From contig JAITKD010000065.1 in NCBI GenBank assembly GCA_031278575.1, forward strand, positions 1-11,891: a stretch of 11,891 bases of DNA, given 5' to 3'. The notes under the pieces were generated by a model that was not told where the DNA came from, did no database searches, and saw only the letters and a program-made list of their open reading frames with translations. Both the position numbers and the translations under genes were made by a program. Each line of letters opens with the position of its first letter. Position 1 is the first letter of the stretch. Below, one piece after another: positions 1-6,342 of the stretch. This DNA is from Spirochaetaceae bacterium (GTDB lineage: Bacteria; Spirochaetota; Spirochaetia; Treponematales; Breznakiellaceae).

Positions 1-18
1 CCCGGAGGACGGTGAAGC

Positions 19-243
19 CTGACCCCGGACGGGTGGAGAGGGCTGACCCCGGACGGGTGGAGAGGGTCTGACACCGGACGAGTAGAGGGTCTGACACCGG
101 ACGAGTAGAGGGTCAGACCCCGGACGGGTGAGGGTCAGACCTCGGGCGAGTAGAGGGTCAAACCCTGGTGGGCGGTGGGGTCTGACACCGGACGAATGAG
201 GGGTCTGACCCCGGTGGGCGGCGAAGGTCAGACCCTGACGGGT
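19..243. repeat. Degenerate ~23-bp tandem repeat array
   Basis: About ten head-to-tail units start at roughly 19, 43, 68, 91, 114, 136, 159, 182, 205 and 229 (the last partial), with unit lengths of 22-25 bp. The approximate consensus is CTGACMCCGGACGRGTRGAGG. Each junction carries a small imperfect palindrome of the type GGTCTGACC or GGTCAGACC. The first 18 bases look like a further decayed unit, so the array may continue off the left edge. Unit length is not a multiple of three and units differ in length, so the array is not coding. It ends only a few bases before the rny stop codon and therefore lies in the rny 3' untranslated region. There are no unique spacers between units, so it is not a CRISPR array. 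Confidence 0.85.
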
Positions 244-246
244 ACC

Positions 247-1776
247 TTACCGGGCGTACTCGATGATCCTGGTCTCCCGGATAATGGTTACTTTGATCCT
301 TCCGGGATAACGGAGGTCGTTTTCGATCTTTTTCGCTATTTGTTTGGCCAGATCTTTGGATTGTTCATCGTTTATCATTTCGTTGTTGACGATAATCCGC
401 AGTTCCCGGCCCGCTTGAATGGCAAAGGCCTTTTCCACGCCGGTAAAGCCCTCGGCGATGCTTTCCAGGTTCTCCAGCCGTTTGATGTAGTTGTCCAGGG
501 TTTCCCGCCGGGCCCCGGGCCTGGCCGCGGAAATGGCATCGGCGATTTGGACCAACACCGACTCAATACAGGAGGGCTCCATGTCGTTGTGGTGGCTCCC
601 GATGGCGTTGATGATCCGGGGGTCTTCCCCCATCTTCCGGGCCATATCCATGCCGATTTCCGCATGGTTCAGGTCCGAATCGGATTCAACCCCCTTGCCG
701 ATGTCGTGGAACAGGGCGCCCCGTTTTGCCAGTTCCCGGTTGGCGCCAATCTCGGCGGCCAGGACACCCGCGATTATCGCCACTTCCTTGGAGTGGTATA
801 AAACATTTTGCCCGTAACTGGTACGGAAATAGAGGCGCCCCAGGGCGCGGATCGCTTCCTGGGTGATATTGTGGATCCCCAGGTCGAAAAGGACCTTCTC
901 CCCTTCCTCAAAGATCTTCTGGGAGATATCCTTGGTTACCTTGGTAACGATTTCTTCGATCCTGGCCGGATGGATCCGGCCGTCAACAATGAGCCGTTCC
1001 AGAGATACCTTGGCGATTTCCCGCCGTACCGGGTCAAAACAAGAGATAACCACCGCCTCGGGGGTGTCGTCGATGATAATGTCCACCCCGGTAAGGGTTT
1101 CCAGGGTGCGGATATTCCGGCCCTCCCGGCCTATGATCCGGCCCTTCATTTCGTCGTTGGGCAGGGTAACGGTGGCTACCGTCACCTCCCCGGTAACTTC
1201 CGTTGCCAGGCGTTGGATGGTGGCGACTAAAATATCCCGGGCCTTTTTCTCCCCCGAAAGATTGGCTTCCTGCTCAATCTTGTTGATCAGCCCCTGGGCA
1301 TCGTGTTTAGCTTCGTTTTCCAAATCCTGGATAATGAGCGCCTTAGCTTCTTCTGTGCTCAGACCGGAAATACGTTCCAGCTCCGACCGGTATCGCTCCT
1401 CCTCAAGGCCAATCGCCTTTTCCCTGTTTTGTAAGTTCTTTTCTTTATCAGTAAGAACCTGTTCCGTTTTTTCTATTTGATTGGTCTTTTTTTCTATAGC
1501 CTCTTCTTTTTGTACGACACGGCGTTCATACCGCTGCAACTCAGCCCTGCGTTCCCGAGTTTCCCTCTCTTGCTGGTTTCTTTCGCGAATAACTTGTTCT
1601 TTTGCTTCAAGAAGTATCTCCTTCTTTTTAGCTTCAGCTTCCTTTATCGCATCCTGTTTAATACGTTCGGCGCGTTGTTCCGACGCCGTGAGTTGGAATC
1701 TGGCATACAGCCATCTAATAGTCCAGCCTAAGGTTAACCCGGCAAGAGGGAGGATAATCCACAATATCCAATCCAT
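247..1776 (-). CDS. rny: Ribonuclease Y (membrane-anchored endoribonuclease)
   Basis: RNase Y is a membrane-bound endoribonuclease that starts mRNA decay in many bacteria lacking RNase E. Numbering from the ATG at 1776 gives a 509-residue protein, the usual family length. A single hydrophobic N-terminal segment (about residues 3-25) anchors it. A long charged coiled coil (about 30-180) follows. The KH RNA-binding domain (about 200-265) contains GRIIGREGRN at 212-221. The HD phosphohydrolase domain (about 325-420) has its metal-binding His-Asp pair in HDIGKG at 357-358 and a downstream SHHNDME segment. A conserved C-terminal domain ends in the RIIEYAR tail. A GTG one codon upstream (1779) is an alternative start. 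I prefer the ATG because the AAGGGG ribosome-binding site sits 7 nt before it. A strong promoter lies upstream, and a tandem repeat array follows the TAA stop directly. Family assignment is secure. Confidence 0.96.
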   Translation of the reverse strand: MDWILWIILPLAGLTLGWTIRWLYARFQLTASEQRAERIKQDAIKEAEAKKKEILLEAKEQVIRERNQQERETRERRAELQRYERRVVQKEEAIEKKTNQIEKTEQVLTDKEKNLQNREKAIGLEEERYRSELERISGLSTEEAKALIIQDLENEAKHDAQGLINKIEQEANLSGEKKARDILVATIQRLATEVTGEVTVATVTLPNDEMKGRIIGREGRNIRTLETLTGVDIIIDDTPEAVVISCFDPVRREIAKVSLERLIVDGRIHPARIEEIVTKVTKDISQKIFEEGEKVLFDLGIHNITQEAIRALGRLYFRTSYGQNVLYHSKEVAIIAGVLAAEIGANRELAKRGALFHDIGKGVESDSDLNHAEIGMDMARKMGEDPRIINAIGSHHNDMEPSCIESVLVQIADAISAARPGARRETLDNYIKRLENLESIAEGFTGVEKAFAIQAGRELRIIVNNEMINDEQSKDLAKQIAKKIENDLRYPGRIKVTIIRETRIIEYAR

Positions 1777-1824
1777 CACTCTACCCCTTACCGTTGTTTA
1801 ATATCTAATACATATAATTGAACT

Positions 1825-1853
1825 ATGATATAATAAAAGAAGCGGTTTGTCAA
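1825..1853 (-). promoter_or_regulatory. Sigma-70-type promoter of rny
   Basis: On the minus strand a perfect -35 hexamer TTGACA (1848-1853) is followed by a 17-nt spacer and TATCAT as -10 (1825-1830). Transcription would start near 1818, giving a leader of about 40 nt that contains the AAGGGG ribosome-binding site. This is the best promoter match in the window. Confidence 0.8.
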
Positions 1854-2124
1854 GCCAAAATTTAGAATATCGCCTTTCTTAAAAAAAACGAAGGTTTTCG
1901 CCCATGGATCGCTCGGAAACCGGTGTTTTTACCCCGCCCGGGGGGTATAGGATCATTTTCTATAATATTTTATTATGAAAGGTGGTCCAAATTAACCGGG
2001 GTTTAAATCCGGTTCACGGGCAATCTTTAAAAATGAGCCTTTTACAAAATTCGTTATTGGGGAGCCGGTTTCAAAATCCGGCATTTTGAAAAAGCCTCAA
2101 ATTTTAGTCTTTAGGCATTAAAGC
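1854..2124. other. Divergent intergenic region with small hairpins
   Basis: No gene is supported here; the stretch is AT-rich with islands of G+C. Visible inverted repeats are TACCCC/GGGGTA (1930-1935 with 1942-1947), AACCGG/CCGGTT (1994-1999 with 2009-2014) and GCCGG/CCGGC (2064-2068 with 2078-2082). The last overlaps a second pair, CAAAAT/ATTTTG (2072-2077 with 2083-2088), so the two stems exclude each other. The middle and last hairpins resemble one another in arm and loop. A lone TATAAT occurs at 1961-1966 on the plus strand without a convincing -35. None has a terminator-like T tail in a useful orientation. Confidence 0.4.
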
Positions 2125-2163
2125 AGCACTGATTAATTCTCGATTGAATTAATCAGTGCTTCC
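2125..2163. repeat. Short palindromic repeat, relative of the right-edge element
   Basis: A perfect 15-bp inverted repeat (2125-2139 with 2146-2160, arm AGCACTGATTAATTC) surrounds a 6-nt loop TCGATT. Bases 2135-2163 match 11863-11891 at 27 of 29 positions by hand comparison, so the two are members of one dispersed family. Here the element is reduced to its two ends with no interior. It lies about 45 bp before the MATE start codon and may overlap that gene's promoter. Confidence 0.8.
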
Positions 2164-2175
2164 TTAGCGGTTTTC

Positions 2176-2198
2176 TATAAAATTTTACAACATTGAGG
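2176..2198 (+). promoter_or_regulatory. Possible -10 box and ribosome-binding site of the MATE gene
   Basis: TATAAA at 2176-2181 could be a -10 hexamer, but its expected -35 position falls inside the right arm of the inverted repeat (2146-2160) and shows no consensus. GAGG at 2195-2198 lies 9 nt before the ATG at 2208 and supports that start over the upstream in-frame TTG at 2193. Confidence 0.35.
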
Positions 2199-2207
2199 TT
2201 TGTTTGT

Positions 2208-3554
2208 ATGGTAAAAATTGAAAATAATCTTTCCCGGGGGAATGTCCTTACCAAGCTGGTGCTTTTTGCCCTTCCGTTTTTGGCGTCCAATATCATCCAA
2301 TCTTTTTACAATGTGGCGGATATGCTTATTGTGGGAAATTTCAGCGGTACCGAGAGTATGTCCGGGGTGAATATCGGGGGGCAGGTAACTTTTATCCTGA
2401 CCAATACCGTTATCGGGCTTTGTATGGGCGCCACGGTCCTCATCGGCCAATATCTGGGGGCGGATAACCGGATCGGGCTCAAACGGGTTACCGCCACCAT
2501 TATTACCCTGCTCCTGGTTCTGGGGCTGGGGATCACCGTGTTGATGCTTATCTTTAAAGGGCCGGTACTCCGGCTTATCCGCACCCCTCCTGAATCGTAT
2601 GTTGAAAGCGACCGGTATCTTTGGGTTACGGTAACGGGGATCGTTTTTATTTTCGGTTACAACGCCCTCAGCGCGATTCTGCGGGGGATGGGCAATTCCA
2701 AACATCCCTTTTATTTTGTCCTGATTGCCTGTATCACCAATATCGCCCTGGACCTGATTTTTGTGGCGGTTTTTCATTGGGCGGCCTTTGGCGCGGCCCT
2801 GGCCACGGTGATTTCCCAGGCCCTGAGTATGTTCCTCTGTATCGCCTACATGGTGCGGAACGGCTTTCAGTTTGATTTTAAATTTTCATCTTTTAAAATA
2901 TACGGGGATCAGCTGGCCCGGATCATCAAAATCGGCCTGCCCACCTGCATACAAAACGGGGTAACCAGCATATCCTTTTTGTTTATTACGGCCATTGTCA
3001 ATGTGGTCGGCGGGGTAAGCGCTTCCGCGGCGGTGGGGGCGGTGGGTAAATTTAACAGCTTCGCCTTTATGCCCACCCTGGCCATGAGCGCCTCCATATC
3101 CGCCATGGCGGCCCAAAACATCGGCGCCAACCGTCCGGACCGGGCCGTGCAGACCTGCCGGATTGGTACGGTCTTCTCCGTAGTGATAACCTGGCTTTTT
3201 TTTGTTTTTGTCCAGATCTTTCCCGCCCAGATTCTCAGGATCTTCGGCGATGATCCGGCGATGATCCGGGACGGGATGATCTACCTCCGTTCCTTCAGCT
3301 TTGATTTTCTCCTTATTCCCTTTATTTTCTGTATCAACGGTTTCCTCATCGGCGGGGGGCATACCCTTTTTACCCTGATCAACAGCATATTTTCATCGGT
3401 ACTGCTCCGGGCGCCCGTATGTTACTTCTTTGGGGTAAACGCCGGCTGGGGCCTTTTGGGGGTTGGCATGGGGGCCCCCGTAGCCAGCGCGGGGGTCCTC
3501 CTGGTGATCATCGGCTATCTTTTTACCGGGAAGTGGAAACATAATGCCGTTTAG
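2208..3554 (+). CDS. MATE family efflux transporter
   Basis: This is a multidrug and toxic compound extrusion (MATE) type integral membrane protein of 448 residues, the usual size for about 12 transmembrane helices. MATE proteins export cationic drugs or metabolites using Na+ or H+ gradients; the substrate here cannot be read from sequence. It has two homologous halves. The N-terminal half carries the family-typical stretch LFALPFLASNIIQSFYNVAD near residues 19-38, then GATVLIGQYLGA. The second half repeats the pattern with the GLPTCIQNGVTSI segment and AAQNIGAN. The start is the ATG at 2208 with GAGG upstream. The longer frame opening with TTG at 2193 adds only five residues and would absorb the ribosome-binding site. 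It is transcribed divergently from rny and has its own terminator, so it is probably monocistronic. Confidence 0.92.
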   Translation: MVKIENNLSRGNVLTKLVLFALPFLASNIIQSFYNVADMLIVGNFSGTESMSGVNIGGQVTFILTNTVIGLCMGATVLIGQYLGADNRIGLKRVTATIITLLLVLGLGITVLMLIFKGPVLRLIRTPPESYVESDRYLWVTVTGIVFIFGYNALSAILRGMGNSKHPFYFVLIACITNIALDLIFVAVFHWAAFGAALATVISQALSMFLCIAYMVRNGFQFDFKFSSFKIYGDQLARIIKIGLPTCIQNGVTSISFLFITAIVNVVGGVSASAAVGAVGKFNSFAFMPTLAMSASISAMAAQNIGANRPDRAVQTCRIGTVFSVVITWLFFVFVQIFPAQILRIFGDDPAMIRDGMIYLRSFSFDFLLIPFIFCINGFLIGGGHTLFTLINSIFSSVLLRAPVCYFFGVNAGWGLLGVGMGAPVASAGVLLVIIGYLFTGKWKHNAV

Positions 3555-3590
3555 TACCCGGCCCTTGAGCCGGGTACTTCTTCTGTTTGC
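3553..3590 (+). terminator. Rho-independent terminator of the MATE gene
   Basis: A perfect 10-bp stem AGTACCCGGC/GCCGGGTACT (3553-3562 with 3569-3578), loop CCTTGA, is followed by a T-rich tail (TTCTTCTGTTT). The left arm begins inside the TAG stop codon (3552-3554), so termination follows translation directly. Confidence 0.75.
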
Positions 3591-3614
3591 CGGGAAGCAG
3601 GAAAAAGACAAGCG

Positions 3615-3824
3615 GATGTACGTCCCCCGGTCAACCAGTTACGGATTAGGCCCGTGAAAAAAAGGAGTGGGGGTAGCGGAAGCCACCGCAGGGCGAAGCC
3701 CGAGGAGGCTGGAGCGAGGGGGAGCCGCGTCAAAAACGGCTCGTCATGGGCAAAACGGGTACATCCGATGACATCCCCGGCGCTCCCCCTCCGTAACGTG
3801 TTGACCGTGATGTACGTCCCCCGG
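3615..3824. repeat. Structured repeat-like element flanked by 16-bp direct repeats
   Basis: The 16-mer GATGTACGTCCCCCGG occurs at 3615-3630 and again at 3809-3824. Inside, GGTCAAC (3629-3635) pairs with GTTGACC (3800-3806), and GTTACGGA (3638-3645) with TCCGTAAC (3790-3797). Together they form a 15-bp long-range stem with one 2x2 internal loop. The enclosed ~144 bases hold local hairpins: GCGG/CCGC (3676-3679 with 3686-3689), GGGC/GCCC (3691-3694 with 3698-3701), GAGCCG/CGGCTC (3722-3727 with 3737-3742) and GTCAT/ATGAC (3743-3747 with 3768-3772). GGGGGAGC near 3718 could alternatively pair with GCTCCCCC near 3782. No reading frame with a plausible start is convincing. It could be a non-autonomous mobile repeat or a structured RNA; sequence alone does not decide. 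Confidence 0.6.
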
Positions 3825-3917
3825 ATATGCTTTTCCGTTTGTGCGGGCGGACCAGCGATCCGGCGCGGTTAATTTCTCATTTTTATGCGGTCGCCCTGCG
3901 GGGACCGGTGATTTTGC

Positions 3918-3946
3918 TTGTGATCCCCCGGAAACCGTGATATGCT
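3918..3946 (+). promoter_or_regulatory. Extended -10 promoter of the Aat-like gene (leaderless mRNA predicted)
   Basis: TTGTGA (3918-3923), a 17-nt spacer, and TATGCT (3941-3946) preceded by TGA give an extended -10 motif (TGnTATGCT). The predicted transcription start, about 3952-3955, is at or within a few bases of the ATG at 3956. No Shine-Dalgarno sequence is present before that ATG, which fits a leaderless transcript. Confidence 0.55.
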
Positions 3947-3955
3947 ACAATACTC

Positions 3956-4687
3956 ATGGATGCGCTACACCTTCGTTTTACCCCAACCGGCTATGTGGTT
4001 ATCTTTCCCCAGGACAACCTGGACCATACCATAGACGCGCTGTTGGATATTAATTATGCCGAGGATTTTTGCCTGGCCACCGATTTTGAACCGGTGTTTA
4101 TCGCCGATCTTATGGCGGCGGGGTTCCTGGTCATGTCAACGGAGGTTAAGGAAGAGCCCTACGGCGCGGAGGAGGATGCGGAGCCCCAGTATCTCTTGCT
4201 TCCCAAGCTCCATCTTATCCGATCGGTGCTTTTTTTTGAGGATCTTCATGTAAAAAGGAGCCTTAAACCGCTGCTTTCCCGGTATGAGCTGGGGGTGGAC
4301 CGGGATTTTGAGCGGATTATGAGCCGCTGTGTTGCCATTCACGGGGATGACTGGCTTACCGCCCCTTTACGGGAAAACATCCGCCTGATCCGCGGCCTGG
4401 ACAAGCCCCGGGTACGGCCCGTTTCCTTTGGGGTCTACCGGAACGGCGAATTAAAGGCCGGCGAATTCGGCGTGGTCGCGGGCAGGGTATACACCAGTTA
4501 TTCCGGGTATTATGATGAGGACAACGCCGGGACCGTCCAGATGGTATTGATGACCCGGTATCTCCGGGACAGGGGGTTTGCCTTTCTGGACCTGGGGATG
4601 CCCCTGGATTATAAGAACGCCCTGGGCGCCCGGAATATCGATCCCCGGTATTTTGTTGAATTATTCCGTAAGGCCCGAAAAAGATAA
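3956..4687 (+). CDS. aat: Divergent leucyl/phenylalanyl-tRNA-protein transferase (Aat-like)
   Basis: Aat transfers Leu or Phe from aminoacyl-tRNA to N-terminal Arg/Lys of proteins, marking them for ClpS/ClpAP degradation in the cytoplasm. The 243-residue product is close to the usual ~230. Its C-terminal half follows the Aat/GNAT-like pattern: SFGVYRNGELKAGEFGVVAG near 157-176, then a YTSYSGYY segment, and FLDLGMPLDYKNALGA near 210-225, which lines up with E. coli IDCQVLNDHTASLGA. The PKLHLIRS segment near 83-90 matches the region before the E. coli catalytic domain. By hand alignment the Asp equivalent to E. coli Asp186 is kept (D212), but Gln188 becomes Gly (G214) and the Glu of GESMFS becomes Tyr (about Y182). 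The N-terminal tryptophan-rich motif of classical Aat is not recognisable. It is thus an Aat-family protein whose activity or specificity may differ. It sits 50 bp upstream of glgX on the same strand. Confidence 0.75.
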   Translation: MDALHLRFTPTGYVVIFPQDNLDHTIDALLDINYAEDFCLATDFEPVFIADLMAAGFLVMSTEVKEEPYGAEEDAEPQYLLLPKLHLIRSVLFFEDLHVKRSLKPLLSRYELGVDRDFERIMSRCVAIHGDDWLTAPLRENIRLIRGLDKPRVRPVSFGVYRNGELKAGEFGVVAGRVYTSYSGYYDEDNAGTVQMVLMTRYLRDRGFAFLDLGMPLDYKNALGARNIDPRYFVELFRKARKR

Positions 4688-4691
4688 GGTT

Positions 4692-4719
4692 TTGAAAGTT
4701 CCTCGATTTTTCGTATTAT
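4692..4719 (+). promoter_or_regulatory. Putative glgX promoter
   Basis: TTGAAA (4692-4697), a 16-nt spacer and TATTAT (4714-4719) form a plausible promoter inside the 50-bp gap after the Aat-like gene. A second, perfect TATAAT lies at 4721-4726 but lacks a well-spaced -35 and would start transcription too close to the ATG. AGGA/GGAG (4727-4735) provides the ribosome-binding site. Confidence 0.5.
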
Positions 4720-4737
4720 CTATAATAGGATGGAGCT

Positions 4738-6336
4738 ATGAGTTTTGGTAATTTCATCGTTGAGAATGGCCGGCCCCTTCCTCTAGGCGCGGCGATAACC
4801 GATACGGGGGTCAATTTTTCCCTTTTTTCCCGGAACGCCCATTCGGTGATCCTGATCCTGTTTGAGTCTCCGGCGTCGGACGGCGCTTATACGGAAATTG
4901 TTCTGGACAGACACAAAAACCGGACCGGGGATATTTGGCATTGTCATATTCGGGACCTTAACGCGGGCGCCCTCTACCTGTACCGGGCCGACGGACCCTA
5001 TCTGCCGGAAAGGGGGTTCCGTTTCAACGTCCATAAAACCCTGATCGATCCCTATGCCAAGGCCCTGACGGATTTTGACCATTGGGACCTTGCGGCCTGT
5101 ATGGGGTACAACCCCCGGGAACTTTCCAAGGACCTTTCCTATTCGTATAAGGACGATCATACCACCCAGCCCCGGTGTATCGTGATTGACGACGCTTTTG
5201 ACTGGCAGGGGGATCTTCCCCTGAATTACCCCCTCCGGTTCAGCGTCCTCTACGAAACCCACGTCCGGGGCCTTACCATACACCCCGGTTCCGGGGCCCG
5301 GTATCCGGGGACCTTCCGGGGGGTAACGGAGAAGATCCCCTTTTTCAAGGAACTGGGTATCACCAGCCTGGAATTTCTTCCCATCCAGGAATTCAACGAA
5401 CGGGAACTGCCCCGGATAAATCCCCGGACCGGGAAACCCCTGGTGAACTACTGGGGTTATTCTACGGCGGCCTTTTTTGCCCCCAAGGGGTCCTATGCCT
5501 GGGATAAAACCCCCGGGGGGCAGGTGCGGGAATTCAAAGAGATGGTCCGGGATCTGCACAAGGCCGGTATTGAGGTGATCCTGGACGTGGTTTTTAACCA
5601 TACCGCCGAGGGGAACGAGCGGGGGCCGACCTTTTCTTTCCGGGGACTGGACAACACGATCTATTATATTCTGGATGAGAATAGACGGTACTACAAAAAT
5701 TATTCCGGCTGCGGGAATACGGTGAACTGCAACCATCCGGTAGTGCGGACCCTGATCATGGACTGCCTCCGCTACTGGGTAACGGAGATGCATGTGGACG
5801 GCTTCCGCTTTGACCTGGGTTCGATCCTGGGCCGGGATCAGCACGGGCGGCTCATGGAAAACCCCCCGGTGCTGGAACAGATCGCCGAGGACCCGGTTTT
5901 GCGGAACACCAAACTCATCGCCGAAGCCTGGGACGCCGGAGGGGCCTATCAGGTGGGCTGGTTCCCCGGGGGCCGCTGGGCGGAGTGGAACGACCGTTTC
6001 CGGGACGATATCCGGAAGTATTGGCGGAACGATCCCCATCAGGTACGGCATTTGGCAACCCGGCTTTCGGGGAGTTCCGACCTGTACCTCCGGGACGGGA
6101 GAAAACCCTTTCATTCGATTAACTTTATCACCAGCCACGACGGGTTTACCCTGAAGGATCTGGTTTCTTATGAAAAAAAACACAACGAAGACAATGGCGA
6201 AGATAACCGGGACGGCGGGGAGGCAAATTACAGTTCCAATTACGGGGTTGAAGGGGAAGCCGCGAACCCGGCAATAGAAGCCCTGAGGGTCCAACAGATA
6301 AAGAATTTTATCGCCACCCTGATGGTATCCCTGTGA
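4738..6336 (+). CDS. glgX: Glycogen debranching enzyme GlgX, N-terminal part (truncated by TGA)
   Basis: GlgX hydrolyses alpha-1,6 branch linkages of phosphorylase-limited glycogen (GH13, isoamylase type, cytoplasmic). This 532-residue piece carries the N-terminal CBM48-like beta-sandwich (about 8-110) and most of the catalytic barrel. GH13 signature regions are intact: DVVFNH at 283-288; GFRFDL at 355-360 with the presumed nucleophile D359; EAWD at 396-399 with the acid/base E396; and SHDGF at 466-470 with D468. The piece stops before the last barrel strand and the C-terminal beta-sandwich, so it is unlikely to fold as a stable enzyme alone. The start ATG at 4738 has AGGATGGAG before it and matches the family N-terminus (a GRPLPLGA-type opening). 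Identification as GlgX is secure; the function of the truncated form is doubtful. Confidence 0.9.
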   Translation: MSFGNFIVENGRPLPLGAAITDTGVNFSLFSRNAHSVILILFESPASDGAYTEIVLDRHKNRTGDIWHCHIRDLNAGALYLYRADGPYLPERGFRFNVHKTLIDPYAKALTDFDHWDLAACMGYNPRELSKDLSYSYKDDHTTQPRCIVIDDAFDWQGDLPLNYPLRFSVLYETHVRGLTIHPGSGARYPGTFRGVTEKIPFFKELGITSLEFLPIQEFNERELPRINPRTGKPLVNYWGYSTAAFFAPKGSYAWDKTPGGQVREFKEMVRDLHKAGIEVILDVVFNHTAEGNERGPTFSFRGLDNTIYYILDENRRYYKNYSGCGNTVNCNHPVVRTLIMDCLRYWVTEMHVDGFRFDLGSILGRDQHGRLMENPPVLEQIAEDPVLRNTKLIAEAWDAGGAYQVGWFPGGRWAEWNDRFRDDIRKYWRNDPHQVRHLATRLSGSSDLYLRDGRKPFHSINFITSHDGFTLKDLVSYEKKHNEDNGEDNRDGGEANYSSNYGVEGEAANPAIEALRVQQIKNFIATLMVSL

Positions 6337-6342
6337 ACCCCC

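Noticed and set aside
19..243. CRISPR array
   Set aside because: Units are contiguous and degenerate, without unique spacers of regular length, and no cas genes are present.
175..801. 208-codon plus-strand frame starting in the tandem repeats
   Set aside because: Most of it is the antisense of the RNase Y HD domain; the start lies in repeat DNA with no ribosome-binding site.
1903..1977. 24-codon open frame in the rny-MATE intergenic region
   Set aside because: Short, only a weak GAAGG upstream, overlaps a GC hairpin and has no recognisable features.
3629..3806. Known structured RNA (tmRNA, RNase P RNA, SRP RNA) in the 3.6-3.8 kb gap
   Set aside because: None of the conserved cores I know for these RNAs is present, so I left it as an unassigned structured element.
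3654..3872. 72-codon plus-strand frame in the structured element
   Set aside because: Arg/Ser/Gly-rich translation of hairpin DNA; the pairing pattern explains the sequence better than coding.
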